From: Bromus sterilis | Taxonomy: Eukaryota > Streptophyta > Magnoliopsida > Poales > Poaceae | Length of the DNA stretch: 64,000 nt | Direction: 5' to 3' | NCBI GenBank assembly: GCA_950022295.1 | Contig: OX465598.1 | Coordinates: 8,556,001 to 8,620,000, forward strand | Shown here: positions 22,818 through 34,629 of the stretch, in pieces | Position numbering within the stretch: position 1 is the stretch's first letter | Layout: every line of letters starts with the position of its first letter | Made by a program: the position numbers and the translations under genes | Notes under the pieces: generated by a model | Seen by the model: the letters and a program-made list of their open reading frames with translations, nothing else | Databases searched by the model: none | What the model was told of the DNA's origin: nothing

Positions 22818-23934
22818 ATACGAGGCCAAGGCAACGAGCACCACCGCCTCGTTGGAACAAACTCACCTTAGAACAACTTTGATGCTAAACATCGATCGAC
22901 CACGCCGAGAGAATAAATTGTTGACTTGGTCACTAAATAAAAGGACACATAGTGTCAAGGGTCAAGCAATATGGTACAAGCTGCCAAGATAGCCATCTTG
23001 ACGGCATCCGCGGTAAGAAGCACTGTATTATCAAGTATCAACATTGACGTCACCTAGTTTGCAACCGGAAAGAGCGCAACCCTAGCGTTGCCTTCGAGGA
23101 ACATAGACATTAAACATCATCCTATTTATCAGGCGCACAAACAACCAAGCCCCCCCTCCCAATATAACTACGAAACCAATTTCACTGCGGACAATGAGGC
23201 AAGGCAAAAGATAGTACTCATAGCTGACCTACCACATGCACACCACACCCATGGCCAACACAACACCAATCCCCTTTCATACCCAAGATGACGCCTCAAA
23301 GAAATGCACGACACCATTTGCACCACCACCAAGTGGATTTATGGTTTTTATCGAGGTGATAGGAGGGTGGCTGTAGGGAGAGATGGACCAATACGATGCC
23401 GAGGTAGACGGCGATCGCGTGTGTCAAGTCGTCATGGCCAACACTGTTGGCCAGGGATTTCTCCTCATCATACCTAACAACTGCTAGCACCATCACCAAC
23501 CCGTGCATTTGTTGATTGGCAAAAACATGTCGCCCGAGACCAGGTCCATCAAGTTGAAGTGTGCAATAGAGGGTTGGATGTGGATCCTTCAGATCTGGGG
23601 ACGAAGGCCGAAGGGAATGCCTCGACGCCATGACCAACGCATGCCAGCACTTCGTCGTGCACACGACCGTGGAGTCAATGCCGTCCACCACCTGAAGTCG
23701 TTACCTCGGCTTCTGATGCCTTACATTATTATCGGTGGGCCATGGGCTTCTGTGGCTACAATCGTGGTGGTAGTGAGGGGTGAGGTGAGCAAATATAAGG
23801 GCACAAAAGCAACCATGGTTAGTCTATCTCCTCTCTGGCTCTTTCTCTAACCATTTGCTATAAGTGGAGCTTCTTCATGAAGAAAGTGTGGCAACGGAAG
23901 GGACAACATACATAAACCAGATCATTGCTTCCAA
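22818..23934. other. Intergenic sequence, nothing recognised
   Basis: Mixed-composition sequence between the LTR-like block and the hAT element. Several short open frames exist on both strands (for example 23691-23296 on the minus strand), but none has a motif I recognise. No repeats or termini stand out. Confidence 0.4.
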
Positions 23935-24709
23935 TAGGGCTGGACACGAGCTGAGCCGAGCGAGTTCGGTGCGAGCCTTGCTTGAGCTCGTCCATGAGCG
24001 AGCTAACTCGGCTCGGCTCGTTGGTCGAACGAGCATAGTTTTATTGGCTCGACTCGTTTAGGCGTCTTGCTCGGTCTAGACCGAGCGGCTCGTTTATGCT
24101 TGAATGAGTGTCAGTATGAGCTTAGTTGTAGGCTTGTAGCCATGCATCGCGTGTGCTTGCGTACCTGGCTGGATGCCGTTGCAAATGCGAGTGCGTATGG
24201 GTGCGCGCAAGCGTCGCTGGTGATGGCAGCACGACCCGGCGGCCGACGACGGCCACGTCCGGCACGGCGAGAGGAACGACGGAAGCGACGAACAACCGCG
24301 TCCGGCACGACGATGAACAGGCTAGCGTCGAGGGAGAGTTCTCCGGCGTCAGGCGCGGCGACATAGACGACGACGAGGTCGAGTGGTGGCGCCTGGCCAC
24401 GGCTACAAAAGCGGCGGCGCCGCAGGGCGCAAACCTAGCGACGTTAGGTCCCTGTACGCTGAGTCGATGACCTAGGGTGCTTCGTAGTGGGCTTGGGCTG
24501 CAACTGTACGCTACTATGAGCTGTAAAATCAATTAAAAAGTTAACTGGGCTACGAAACGAGCTGGACCGAGCTGACCGAGCTAAAAGGCTCGTCTCGTTC
24601 ACTAAACGGGCCGCAAATCTGTAGCTCGGCTCGGCCTATTTACATGTCGGGCCGAGCTGGAGCGAGCTACGAACCGAGCTAAAAAAGCTCGCTCGTGCGT
24701 CCAGGCCTA
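23935..24709. mobile_element. Non-autonomous hAT element with 8-bp target duplication
   Basis: The termini TAGGGCTGGAC and the inverse TAGGCCTGGAC are flanked by perfect 8-bp direct repeats GCTTCCAA at 23927-23934 and 24710-24717, as expected for hAT. The outer 150-200 bp on each side are filled with GAGC(T/C)CGGCTCG-like motifs in opposite orientation. The centre (about 24130-24480) is a GC-rich unique segment without transposase. Length is 775 bp. Confidence 0.85.
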
Positions 24710-24717
24710 GCTTCCAA

Positions 24718-25258
24718 CATCATAACCGCTTTTTTTAAATGATCCATCCGCACTTTCAAATTTTGGTGTGCACTGGACACATCAAACGACATTCAAATAT
24801 TGCCGCTGGACAAGCGAAAAATAGGTGATCCACAGTACATTACTATCTGCAGAAACTCTTGATGACTAGAAAATACTAGCCTGTCAAAACTTCCAAAACT
24901 TGCTTCATGCAAGTTTTGGAACAAAAATCAGCTATGGCCACAGTAACAATCAGTCGCAGGCATAGAAACTACAGAAAAATAGTATATCAATCAGTTAAAA
25001 TCGACAGCAAGATGTCACGACATGTATAACAGGTTAGTATAGTAAATCATAAAACTGACGACAGCAAGGCTGTGCCAACTGTGCTTCAGAAACTTTACAT
25101 TTTGCCATATAGTAAATCACAAAACTGACGACATGTATAACAGGTTTAAATGACACAAGGTTCCACGATAATAAAAACTAAAGAAAACACGAGAAGACAA
25201 AACACAAAATAAGATAGACATGGACAACTCTTGAAGGCACCAAACCCAGCTCTCAGCA
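24718..25258. other. Downstream flank of the F-box/FBD pseudogene
   Basis: AT-rich sequence that includes the former 3' UTR. Phrases such as CGCACTTTCAAAT and GACAAGCGAAAAA recur near 34030-34090, and AGGTTCCACGATAAT recurs near 29119. This indicates old duplicated flanks among the three leftward loci. CACAAAACTGACGACATGTA also has a neighbouring near-copy within the region. Confidence 0.5.
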
Positions 25259-26831
25259 TCAACGTATAAAGGGATCGGTTAGATCCAAATCACGGACATG
25301 GGGGATATTGGAAATATTCCGAAGACATCTATCAGACGTAAAGTGAAACTGTGCACCTCTTGAAGCCTTGTTCTCCACCTGAAGCAACCTCTGATGTTTC
25401 GCAATGAACTCCTCGTCAATGGTTTCAACCCGAAATGTCATTGACTCTAGCACTCTCGCGTTCAGAATAAAGAATGTGGCAAAGTTAACTTCAGGGCCCT
25501 GATAAGTTTCCAATACTATTGTCTTCAGATGAATATCAAGACATCTGATATTAAGATTTCGATGTTTACGACGCCATCCATTCTTTGGACCTTTTAGCCA
25601 ATACAACTGCAGAAATTAGAACGGTAAGTATCTCAAAAGCAAAGCTGAACAGTGTGAATTTTATTTTCAATGAAGAACAGTCACCTTATACTGCAGGTAC
25701 AACTTCTCCAAGCAGGGAAAGAACCTCATCAGGTCAACAACCATATCCAGACTAAAAATACGCATAGTAAAAGCAAAAATCTTGACGGTGCCCAACATTG
25801 TCGCCAGGCTATCAAAACGAACATCCTTTATGAAGCATGAATCACAACATTAGACAAGTAGACATGACATTTCTCTAAACAAAACAATGCAGCTTAGAAG
25901 TACCTTGATAGTCTTGTCGAGACTGAATGTATCAAGTTCATCAATCATGCAAAATGTCTCCAGCTTCGGCGCGTTGATTACCGACACTCGCAAGCCATCC
26001 AAAAGTTCGGCACGGAGAAGCCTTTCAAGACACGGGGCATTCTCGATTACGAGTTCCTCCAAGAAGGGCATTCCCATTGAGTCCGCAGGAGCAAACACGC
26101 CAATTCTTCTGATCTTGAGGGTGTTGATCCGAGCGCAACGAGATCCGGAGATGTTCTAAAGGAGCAAGCACTCCAACGCGGGGCACCCGGCAATAAGTCT
26201 GTGCAGTGTGCCCTCTGAGATGAATACATGGGTGAGTGCAAGGTGCTTAAGCTGGGGAAAATTCAGAAATTGGACTGCATCTTCTGGAAAATGGCATGAT
26301 TCGATACTGGCAAGGCGGAGCGTGGCGGCGAATCGGAAGGTGGACGCTGGCAAGCACAAGGGTATTCCCATTGATTTGTATTTCTCGACATAGAAGCAGA
26401 ACTCGAACTCCTGGAGGTTGTCGAGGGCGGGGGACCGGAGCCAGGCTTCCATGGTGGCGGCCGGGCAACCGTAGAGCAGTGCCTCCGCTGCGTGCCTCCA
26501 TGGTAAGATCAGGCGGCGCCCGGGACCCGTGTGGGCGGCGAGGATGCGCGGAACGACGCGATCGATGCGGCGGTTGCAGTCGAGGCCGCCGCAGTCGAGG
26601 TTGAGAGGGGCGGAGCGCCAGAGGTGGCGCCACCGGGACGCGAGGATCTGGGTGCGGGCGCCCTCCTTGGTGGGGAGGAGGGAGACGATATCTCCCAGGA
26701 CGCCGTCGGGGAGTTTGCTGATGCGGTCGCCGGGGCTGCCTGCGTCTTCCCTCGCTTCGGGCAGCAACCTCGAGTGACGGCAGCTTGCTCTTCTTCAAAC
26801 GAGAACCAGGTCCATCCGCATCCGTCGCCAT
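25259..26831 (-). pseudogene. F-box/LRR/FBD-type gene, disabled by a frameshift and a nonsense codon
   Basis: The F-box lies near 26720-26590 (ISKLPDGVLGDIVSLLPTKEGARTQ and SRWRHLW), as in SCF ubiquitin-ligase adaptors. LRR-like sequence follows (LKHLALTHVFISEGTLHRLIAGCPALECLLL). The original exons appear to be 26831-25904, 25825-25685 and 25606-25259, with good splice sites. The C-terminus (NARVLESMTFRVE) is FBD-like. Two lesions are visible: the ATG at 26831 reads MATDADGPGSRLKKSKLPSLE in a frame one base away from the F-box frame, and TAG at 26158-26156 interrupts the LRR part in frame. Without an upstream ATG in its own frame, the F-box cannot be translated from this locus as it stands, unless the shift is a sequencing error. 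Confidence 0.8.
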
Positions 26832-27375
26832 GGCCGTCGGGAGGGGAGCTATCGCCGCCGACAAGGTCTGGGAATGGCCAGCCGCAGCGGCGCCGTTCAG
26901 CAGGATGCTTTAGGTCCATATTGTTGGTGTCACACGGGCTGTGTGTGTGTGTTGGGCTGTTGGCTCACATTTGTTGGCCCTTTTACGGCCTATTAGATCG
27001 ACGGGCAATGAAGAAGAATAAAATAATATGAACCTTGACTAAAAATAAATATTTTCTCCCTCCAGAATTAACTCTTGTTGAATTGGGTTAATTCCGAATG
27101 GAGGATAAAGGAATTCAATTCAAAGCGAACGTCCGTTACGAAGCATGACAAATGTGAATGATAATTTGTGTTTGTCAAGCACATTAAATTTAGTAAGCGA
27201 GCATGGTAAAATCGCATTAGTTTTGTTTTCAACTCTTTATCATCCTTGTTGGCAACTAATGTTGCCATGAAATGATTCACGCTTTCCACCCCTCCTAACC
27301 GACATTCGCTCCCTTCGAAATCCATAAAAAAGGGTAAATTCACAAACAATTCTTGCAAAGAAAAGGAACCATGTC
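26832..27375. other. Intergenic, with a collapsed Stowaway-like MITE relic
   Basis: A (GT)n-like run lies at 26940-26953. At 27056-27104, CTCCCTCCAGAATTAAC faces GTTAATTCCGAATGGAGG across a short spacer, like both ends of a Stowaway MITE with the interior lost. No gene is recognised. The minus-strand frame at 27358-27068 has no supporting motif. Confidence 0.4.
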
Positions 27376-28200
27376 ATGTTGTTGAGGTTGCTCCAGTTGT
27401 GCCCATTGGATATGCTTCAAAGTTGCGCTCCTATGCTATGGTGGTCTTGGCTCCATGCCCTGAAGATCGCATGACTTACCCTCATAATGGACGCTACCTT
27501 GCCCCTCCATTTGAGAAGGAGCTAGCTCCTTGCCGCGATGATGCTGGTGGGGACGATGGACATTGATTTGTGACATGATGATCATTTTTTGATGAAGCAT
27601 TGTTGGCGTCCCCTCAGCTCCTCTCAGGTCTCAAGTTGATGAAGCATTCAGGATCAGGTCTCACCTGTTGTCATTTGTACGTCTTGGGGGTTGCTCTGCC
27701 TGATGTGATGAGGTGTTGTTGGCATATGTTGTTCCGTAGGTGGGGAGCGAGGGGTTCGTCGATCCAATGTACTCAGAGGCTGAGATCTTGTTGTCTCGCC
27801 CGGATAGCTCTTCCCAGACTACCGATGTGCATTCCCTCGCATGCCCAATTCTCAGTTTCGAGGATCCGCTTGATTTCAACATGGGGCTTATGAAGTGGTC
27901 CTTCGACACACCCATCGATGAGGTTGAGTCTCAGGTTGTGGTGAGCAATATTGTTGTTGAGGTGACACAAAATAAAACTCCACCAATATTTATGGAAAAA
28001 GTTTTTAGCATGACTTATGGTTGGGGATCAAGCTAACATAGGGAGTGTTGTTGCTAGCATGACTCAAGTCGAGGTACCATCGTTCTCGGTGGAGGATTTT
28101 CTCAATATGGTCACTCGATCATTGCCGATTCGTCTTCTTGGGACCCGACGCCATTGCAGGTAGCGCCTGATGATGCCTCTCACTCGAAGCGGCAAATAAG
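27376..28200 (+). other. Coding-like relic of unknown origin
   Basis: Several fragments have protein-like composition in shifting frames: VVEVAPVVPIGYASKLRSY with ELAPCRDDAGG (27380-27566), and CPILSFEDPLDFNMGLMKWS with DTPIDEVESQVVV (about 27840-27960). Stops and shifts break them up. I do not recognise the family; it may be a decayed transposon ORF or a host gene fragment. Confidence 0.3.
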
Positions 28201-29600
28201 ACGTCTTGAAAAGAAGAATAGTTCATGCAATATCTCGACAAGCAATTCAGTCGAATTCAAGTTGATGGAGGCCTTTGGATAGTTGCCCCAATGTCTATGT
28301 TGGTTTTTACAGTTTTTTTAACATATTATTATGTTTTTAATACTAATATTTTCAAAATACTTCATGTAATGTTTTTCCAAATACATGTAAAGCATTTTTC
28401 AAATTAAGTTGAATTTTTTCAATGACATGAAACAATATTTTTAACTACACAATTTTGTTACATTGTATAAACATTTTTCAAAAATGTCGTGGACACATTT
28501 TGAAATACTTAAACATTTTTAAAACTACATAAACATTTATTTTACATTGTATACATTTTTAAACCTGCGTGGAACTTTTTTAATTTAAAAAAATATGTTT
28601 CCATTTAAAAAATATAATTAAAATAATAAAAAACGTTCCATACGGGGCCGATCCATTTAGGAAATGCATGAAGCAAGGGCTGACTGAGCATTTCGCACGA
28701 AGAGAGACATATACAATCCCTTGGGCAGACGCTTAGGCCTTTTTGCAATTTTTCTTTGTTCCGGGTTTAATTTCTGGTGTCGACGCATAAGAAATGGAAT
28801 CGAACGTTTAAAAAACACATACCAAATCCAATCGATAGCATAGTGGTTTGTGCAAGTTGATTTCCTCAGGATTTTAAGTGCCCAAGTGTTGGAGTCTTGG
28901 AGATGCAATGATCAACAAGTGGATGGCTATGGAGAGGAAACGAAATCAATCTGTACATCCGAATCCGGTACTGAAACCAAATGTACACAGTTCTCAGCAA
29001 ACTGACAACACAAATAACCAAGATGATGGTCCATCTACAAACAATAACAACATTCAGATTATTCAGAAATTGTACTGCCATATAACAAACGACATACATA
29101 GCATGTTTAAAAGTCATAAGGTTCCACGATAATACAAACTACAAACACACAGTATTACAATCCATTCGTTTAGTGTTACAAGCAGCTTATTTCAAAAGCA
29201 TAAGCTTCACACTCACACACGCAGCCGCAAGAGTCCACACAGCTGATGCAGATCAAGCAGCCAAAGAGACTGTCGAACCACACCAGGCAGCCATGTTGAT
29301 GCACACAGGCACACACAGCTCAATCGCAAGCCACACTTCCACACACATTTTGTTGCGAGCAGGCAATAACAGACCTGCTTCTTATTCGGAAGCCACAAAG
29401 GTGAGAGCCACCAAAAGCTCACACCTGACACAATAAACAAACAGTAGCAGCGAGCAGAGGCGGTCAATGGATTCGACCGACACCACCTGGAAATCTCCTT
29501 CAAGCAACCATGGAAGCACACAACAAAACCAAACACATGCAGCAGGAGAGAGCGTCCATTAAGGATGGAAGAACCTCATCAGTGAAGTGTAGCGCAATGA
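28201..29600. other. Intergenic and 3' flank of the NB/LRR gene
   Basis: 28300-28640 is very AT-rich, with ACATTTTT and TTTTCAAA repeated irregularly. 28870-29170 resembles the 3' flanks of the F-box/FBD loci (AAGGTTCCACGATAAT). The last few hundred bases next to 29600 should contain the 3' UTR of the leftward NB/LRR gene. No gene is recognised. Confidence 0.4.
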
Positions 29601-32600
29601 TCACCTAGACAATGTGAGTGGCAGAGTGGAGAAAAAAAGGTGAGTAACAAAGCTGAGGTTGAGTATGATCTTGGAAGTTTAGCAAAAACGAATTTGTTAC
29701 ATGAATGAGAGAGTACCTGAGCACAGAGACCCTGGGCAGTTTCTTCTTGTAGTAGCGTGAGTGCACTGGCGCCTCGAAGTGGTCAGGGGCCGCACCTCCG
29801 TCCCACTCCAGCGCGTCCCAGACGTCTTTCTCAATCTCGATGGTAGGCTTCTTCATGTCTCCGCTACGGGATCCCACCACGGGCAGCCGGCGCAGACCCC
29901 AGCATCCTCTGATCTTGATGGTCTTGAGGTTCGGTGCCACCATCTTGAACTCACTTATCTGCTGCAGCACTGGCAGGTCGTGCAGGTGGATGGTGGTCAG
30001 CCTCGGGAATTCTACACCTCGGGTGGATATTTCCTCTCGGTAGTAATTGTCGTTTAGCACGAATACGTGCCTGAGGTACCCGCAGTGTATGATGTGAAGG
30101 GTCTCCAAACTTGGGAAAGGGCTGACCCACAGAGGGAGCACGAACTGGAGCCTTGGGCAAGAGCGCAACTGTAGGTGCTGCAGCCTTGTGAACGAACAAT
30201 TATTGAATCCGAGGATACCTTTGCTCCATATCCAGCGTGCCATTAGGAGATTTGACGCCCAGAAGGTCTCCAACTCCTCAAGATACCATGACCCTGAAGG
30301 GAAGACTTCACCCAACATGGAGCACCTCTCCATGTGGCACTGCCTGAGAAACTTCCATTGTCCCGAAGGCATACTAGCACTAGTTGAGAAATCATGGACA
30401 TGCAGAGATTCGGCAAACAGTTTCATCAATTCTCCCAGTCCACTGTCAAAGGCGTGCCTCCCTTCAGTAATCTCAATATGCCGATCCAAGTTGTTAGTCG
30501 GAGGCTTAGGGAAGCCCTGCATCGGGGCATCATCAACCATGCTTTGGACATCATTGTACTGGTCTGCTTGAACAAACTGCGGCAGGCTAAGTTGATCTCC
30601 ATACATGACAATATTCTTCTCCTTGTTGGTCTCTTCGGATTGGATCGGCCCACTATACACAGCTGAGGTGACATGGATATTAATATAAGTATCCTCAATT
30701 GCGAACTTCTCATATAATAGATTCCACAGTGACCGAGCAAGCCTCGCGTCCACAAGAATGGCATGCACCTCCAACCGGAAGGATTTGTTCTGGTCAGTGC
30801 CTTGCCGAGAGCAGCCAGTTCCAGCACGTGTATCAATGCATAACAAATTCAAAAGGAAGCTATCACTATTGCTGCTCCAAATTATTGCACGAAGGTGCTC
30901 ACATCCTAGCAGAAATAGCCGCTTCAGCATTGGGACTTCTAACACCATAGTATTGAAATCAAGTGTCTTGATTGAAGTTCCAGAGAGGTCAAGCTCGACC
31001 AGGTTGGGTAACCCACGCACGAACAAATTCTCCAATTGTGAACAACCATCGAGGGAAATATTAGAGATACTGGCACCCTCCTTAGTCGCTGGGACTGAAG
31101 GACGCTCTTGTTTGGGAGGTAGCTCATAAGTTCGCGCCCGGTGGGAAGCTGGCCCATATCCGTCAAAGCTGAACGACTTCAGCAAGTGAGGCAGCCCATC
31201 AGGAACAACAACATTTTCAAGCTCATTGCAGCCATCCAGAATAAGCACTTGGAGGCTACTTGCCTTGGATAGGCTGTTTGGTAGAATTTTCATCTCAGTG
31301 TTACCAGACATGTCAAGTATTTGCAGCTTTTCCTTGTCCATGAAGGAGTTGCTTGGGTCATTTGAAATATCCGGTCTGCAAGTAGGCTTGATTACCCTGA
31401 GCCTTTGAAGATTTGGTAGCCGCCCTTGTAAGTGAGTTGTGTACTGCCAACACCAAACTCCCTCTGTGCTTAGCTCCATGAGGTTATCCATGAGATCCAT
31501 CTTTTCCGGTGACAATATTTCGTTCCAGGCAGTGTAGCGTAGGTCCAACACCCACAAGCTATGCAGACAATCCCACTTAGTATGATCTTCTCCTTCACCA
31601 GTTCTGTCATCCGTACAGTGGTTCAGTCCAAGGAATCTTATGCTATTGCATTTTCGGAAAGGAGGTGATGCAAAATTGAAGGAACAAGAAGACAGAGTTA
31701 GTACACCAAGGTTGCTGGCATGTTCAAACAAACCATTTGGCAACGTTATTGGCTGATCTGACTTTAGAAAGTCCAAGAAGAATGATGATGTCTCTGCAGG
31801 TAAAGTTTTCATACCAAGTATTTCCCTATCCCTCGATCTGATTGAAATCCAACGGTACTTTCCTTCCTCATACACATCATCTTCTGTAACTACGAGGAAA
31901 GGAAGCTTGATACGTCTCTTGAACTCTGTGAGCACATCATCATCACACTCCCATCTGATCTCTCGGTGCAGTGCAACACTTTTCTCCAGTGTTATGTCTT
32001 TGGGAAGTATCCCATCACATATCCAATAACTTGAATCAAGACCATCCCAATCAGAATTGGTCTCGTAAAAACCACATTGCAGGAATAGTTTGTACAGACA
32101 ACAATCAACAACCATCATTGGATTGATTCCTTGGGTGTATGGATTGCCAGAAACTATGATGTCAGCCTCTTTACACAGTAGTGCAAATAGATGTCCACTT
32201 GCTAGATAATATATCTTATCATATACCAAAAGATGAGTGTACCTCAGTTTGTCTAGTAGTACATATTGTTCGTAATTTTTTATGGTCAACATCCTCCTTT
32301 TGTAGGTCCATATCATCACACTGTCACCAAAATTTGTAAACGCAGGAATACCAAAGTTGATTAGGTCAACAATCTCGCTGTCATTACCATTATAAAAAAG
32401 CAACACAAATCTGTTGTTTTTCAGAATATTGTAGATCTCTCTTGACACAAATTTTATCTCATTCCTAGAGCATTCATCAACTCCATTAAAACAATCCTCT
32501 TCATCCTGCTTATCCAGAACACCCATCACTGAGCTTCCAAGTTCCAGTTCCTTTGCGATTGCCCTCTGCAATCCTCTTCTACTTTTCCAATCGGAACAAT

Positions 32601-33344
32601 CTATGTGAATTATTCTATCAAAGCATAGTTCCGGAGTGGTTCTCCTAGATGGGAGCACTTCTGCTATGGATCTAAGGACAACAGATGCCCCGAATCCATC
32701 CCAACCATTATAATAGATTATCCTTTCATCTCCCTTGTTCTGAAGAATTCGGAATATCGCCTCTCTGTGTTCATCAATAGTGCTACTGCTAGTTCCAATA
32801 ATCTGGATTAAAACCCCAAAATTATGTTAGACCATGTTTGCTAGAAACATCGCTATTCTAATTCACGTGAACCCATACACTGAGTACACATGTATAAGGG
32901 GTGGATCAGTGAATTATACAAAACTCAATACTTCGTCACAAGGTTGATTCACTATCATATAACTGAGAGACTAGCATGTTTCTTGCCTTGTGTATATACC
33001 AACTATCAGCCTTATCACGCGCATTCTAGCTAGCCACATACATAGTTGTGTTTTCGAATTTGTAATTGTATCCGTCCTCCAGTGAGCGACATCGAACTAT
33101 TTATACATCACATGCATGATTATAGGTAAGAGGTTGATGTATAAAAACTCATGGAACCATGAGAATCTCAATAAAATTAGATGAAAGAAAACGATTAATT
33201 GGTTCATGGACATAAATTGCACAAGAGTATTGCCCACTCATCAGGAGTCATAAATCTCAGTAGAATTAGATGAAAGAAAAAGATTAATTAGTAAGTTCAT
33301 GAACATAATTTGCACAAGTGTATTACCTGTGCAGGAATCGTCAT
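29601..33344 (-). CDS. Atypical NB/LRR protein with degenerate nucleotide-binding motifs (At4g19050-like group)
   Basis: The best model has three coding exons: 33344-33327 (six codons, MTIPAQ), 32802-29717 and 29604-29601, which completes Arg and adds TGA. The result is 1,035 residues. The long exon opens IIGTSSSTIDEHREAIFRIL and has a P-loop-like G39-W-D-G-F-G-A45-S46, with the invariant Lys and Thr replaced. The segment where kinase-2 is expected reads FVLLFYNGND instead of an LLVLDD form. From about residue 340 there are many LRR-like segments (LQILDMSGN, LPNLVELDLSGTSIKTLD, LQHLQLRSCPRLQFVLP, FPRLTTIHLHDLPVLQQI). Similar grass proteins are annotated as disease-resistance-like. No coiled coil or TIR domain precedes the NB region. 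ATP binding is doubtful; an LRR recognition or scaffold role is inferred. There are no frame breaks, so it is likely functional. Confidence 0.8.
33160..33330. repeat. Tandem duplication (~75 bp) in the NB/LRR gene 5' region
   Basis: GAATCTCAATAAAATTAG at about 33161 and AAATCTCAGTAGAATTAG at about 33251 start two imperfect copies. Both continue through ATGAAAGAAAA, TTCATG, ATTTGCACAAG or a variant, and TATT(A/G)CC. The second copy ends at the donor of the six-codon first exon. Confidence 0.75.
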
Positions 33345-34629
33345 GATGAACTTCCCTATCAAGACCAATAAATAAAAGCTGTGGTAGATGAATCAATCTA
33401 ACCCATCGGATGAAGTTTTGCAACCACCGCCTACATGCGCAGAAACAACATGTTACACTTGATCTTCACCATTGTTAGTTACCCAGTAACACCCCGTGCA
33501 ATATTTGCTAGAACGGGGTACACAAGGTCAAGGACGGAGCATTAAACAGAGCTAACAAAATGCAATTATTTTTCAGTAGTATGTGCATACCTTTAGAGTA
33601 GGCAGGAGGAGCAGCTCGAGAAACAGAAACTCAATCTGAAGTATTTGATGTGTTGTGAGTTGTGACTTTAGATCAGAGTCAGAGCAAATGTTTGCCCTCT
33701 CCGTCAGTTTGGCCAATATATGAACCATGGAAATCAACCCTTCATTCTCTAATTTAAGGAAGGTACAATTCCTTGCGTGTTATCTCCATACTAGATGGGT
33801 CCCTTTCTTTTCGCCAAAGCATGGAGTGTACGTACACTAAAATTGTCCATCGATGTAAGCAGTAAAGCAGCAGCAGCAGCAGAAATGAAAAACACACACA
33901 CGGCTTTGCTCAAAGCAGATTCATAAGCAGGTCCAGCGGACAACAGGCCATTTGTGGTTGAAAGAAGCAGAATTCCTTGCTTTCTATATGCTGCAGATCA
34001 TTGCTTGTTTTCTTAAACTAACCAATCTGCACTTTCAAATATTTGATGCTCCAAAAAAAAAAAACTTGCCGTCAGACAAGCGAAAAACAGATTGCTCGTA
34101 CACTTTTGCCAGCTCCCACCGTGATACAATCCGGGGCACTTGGTGGAATGATACAATATGAAAACATCCTAATACACATGAAGAGAGGAGGCCATGAATA
34201 TAGTCCCGGACACATATTGACGTTAGGCAACTGACAAGACAGTAAATGGCAAGGCTAACAAGTACTGTATATTTCAAAGAAATAATGTTACATTATGAAA
34301 TTCCTTTCTTTTCAAAGTATATCATCCTAATACACATGAACTGGTAATATTCTCCATCCTTGATTCATAAACTGAAAAGGATTTTCTAACATTAACTGAA
34401 AAAGAAAGGCAGTGCCACCTCGAACAAGAAGTTCAGTGTGTTACGTACTCTGTTTCCTCTACCATCCTCTGCTTCTGCAGCATCCTCTGCTCTGGCCTGT
34501 GGAGATCTGGCCGTTGAGTCCACCTGAAAAGTGAGGCCAAGCGAGACTCCTAGAAAAGGGAGTAGTTATTTCCAGATCATGGACACAACTCTGGGATGCA
34601 GTGAGCCCTTATCTCAGCATCAACATCCA
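33345..34629. other. Upstream region of the NB/LRR gene and 3' flank of the second FBD relic
   Basis: The part next to 33344 should be leader and promoter of the leftward gene; its frame at 33423-33345 may belong to the 5' UTR. A short (CAG)n run lies near 33868-33885. From about 33950 the sequence resembles 24720-24830 (CTGCACTTTCAAAT, GACAAGCGAAAAA), consistent with duplicated flanks of the FBD loci. No gene is recognised. Confidence 0.4.

Noticed and set aside
33868..33885. CAG-repeat as coding polyglutamine
   Set aside because: It lies in the untranslated upstream region of the NB/LRR gene with no long frame.
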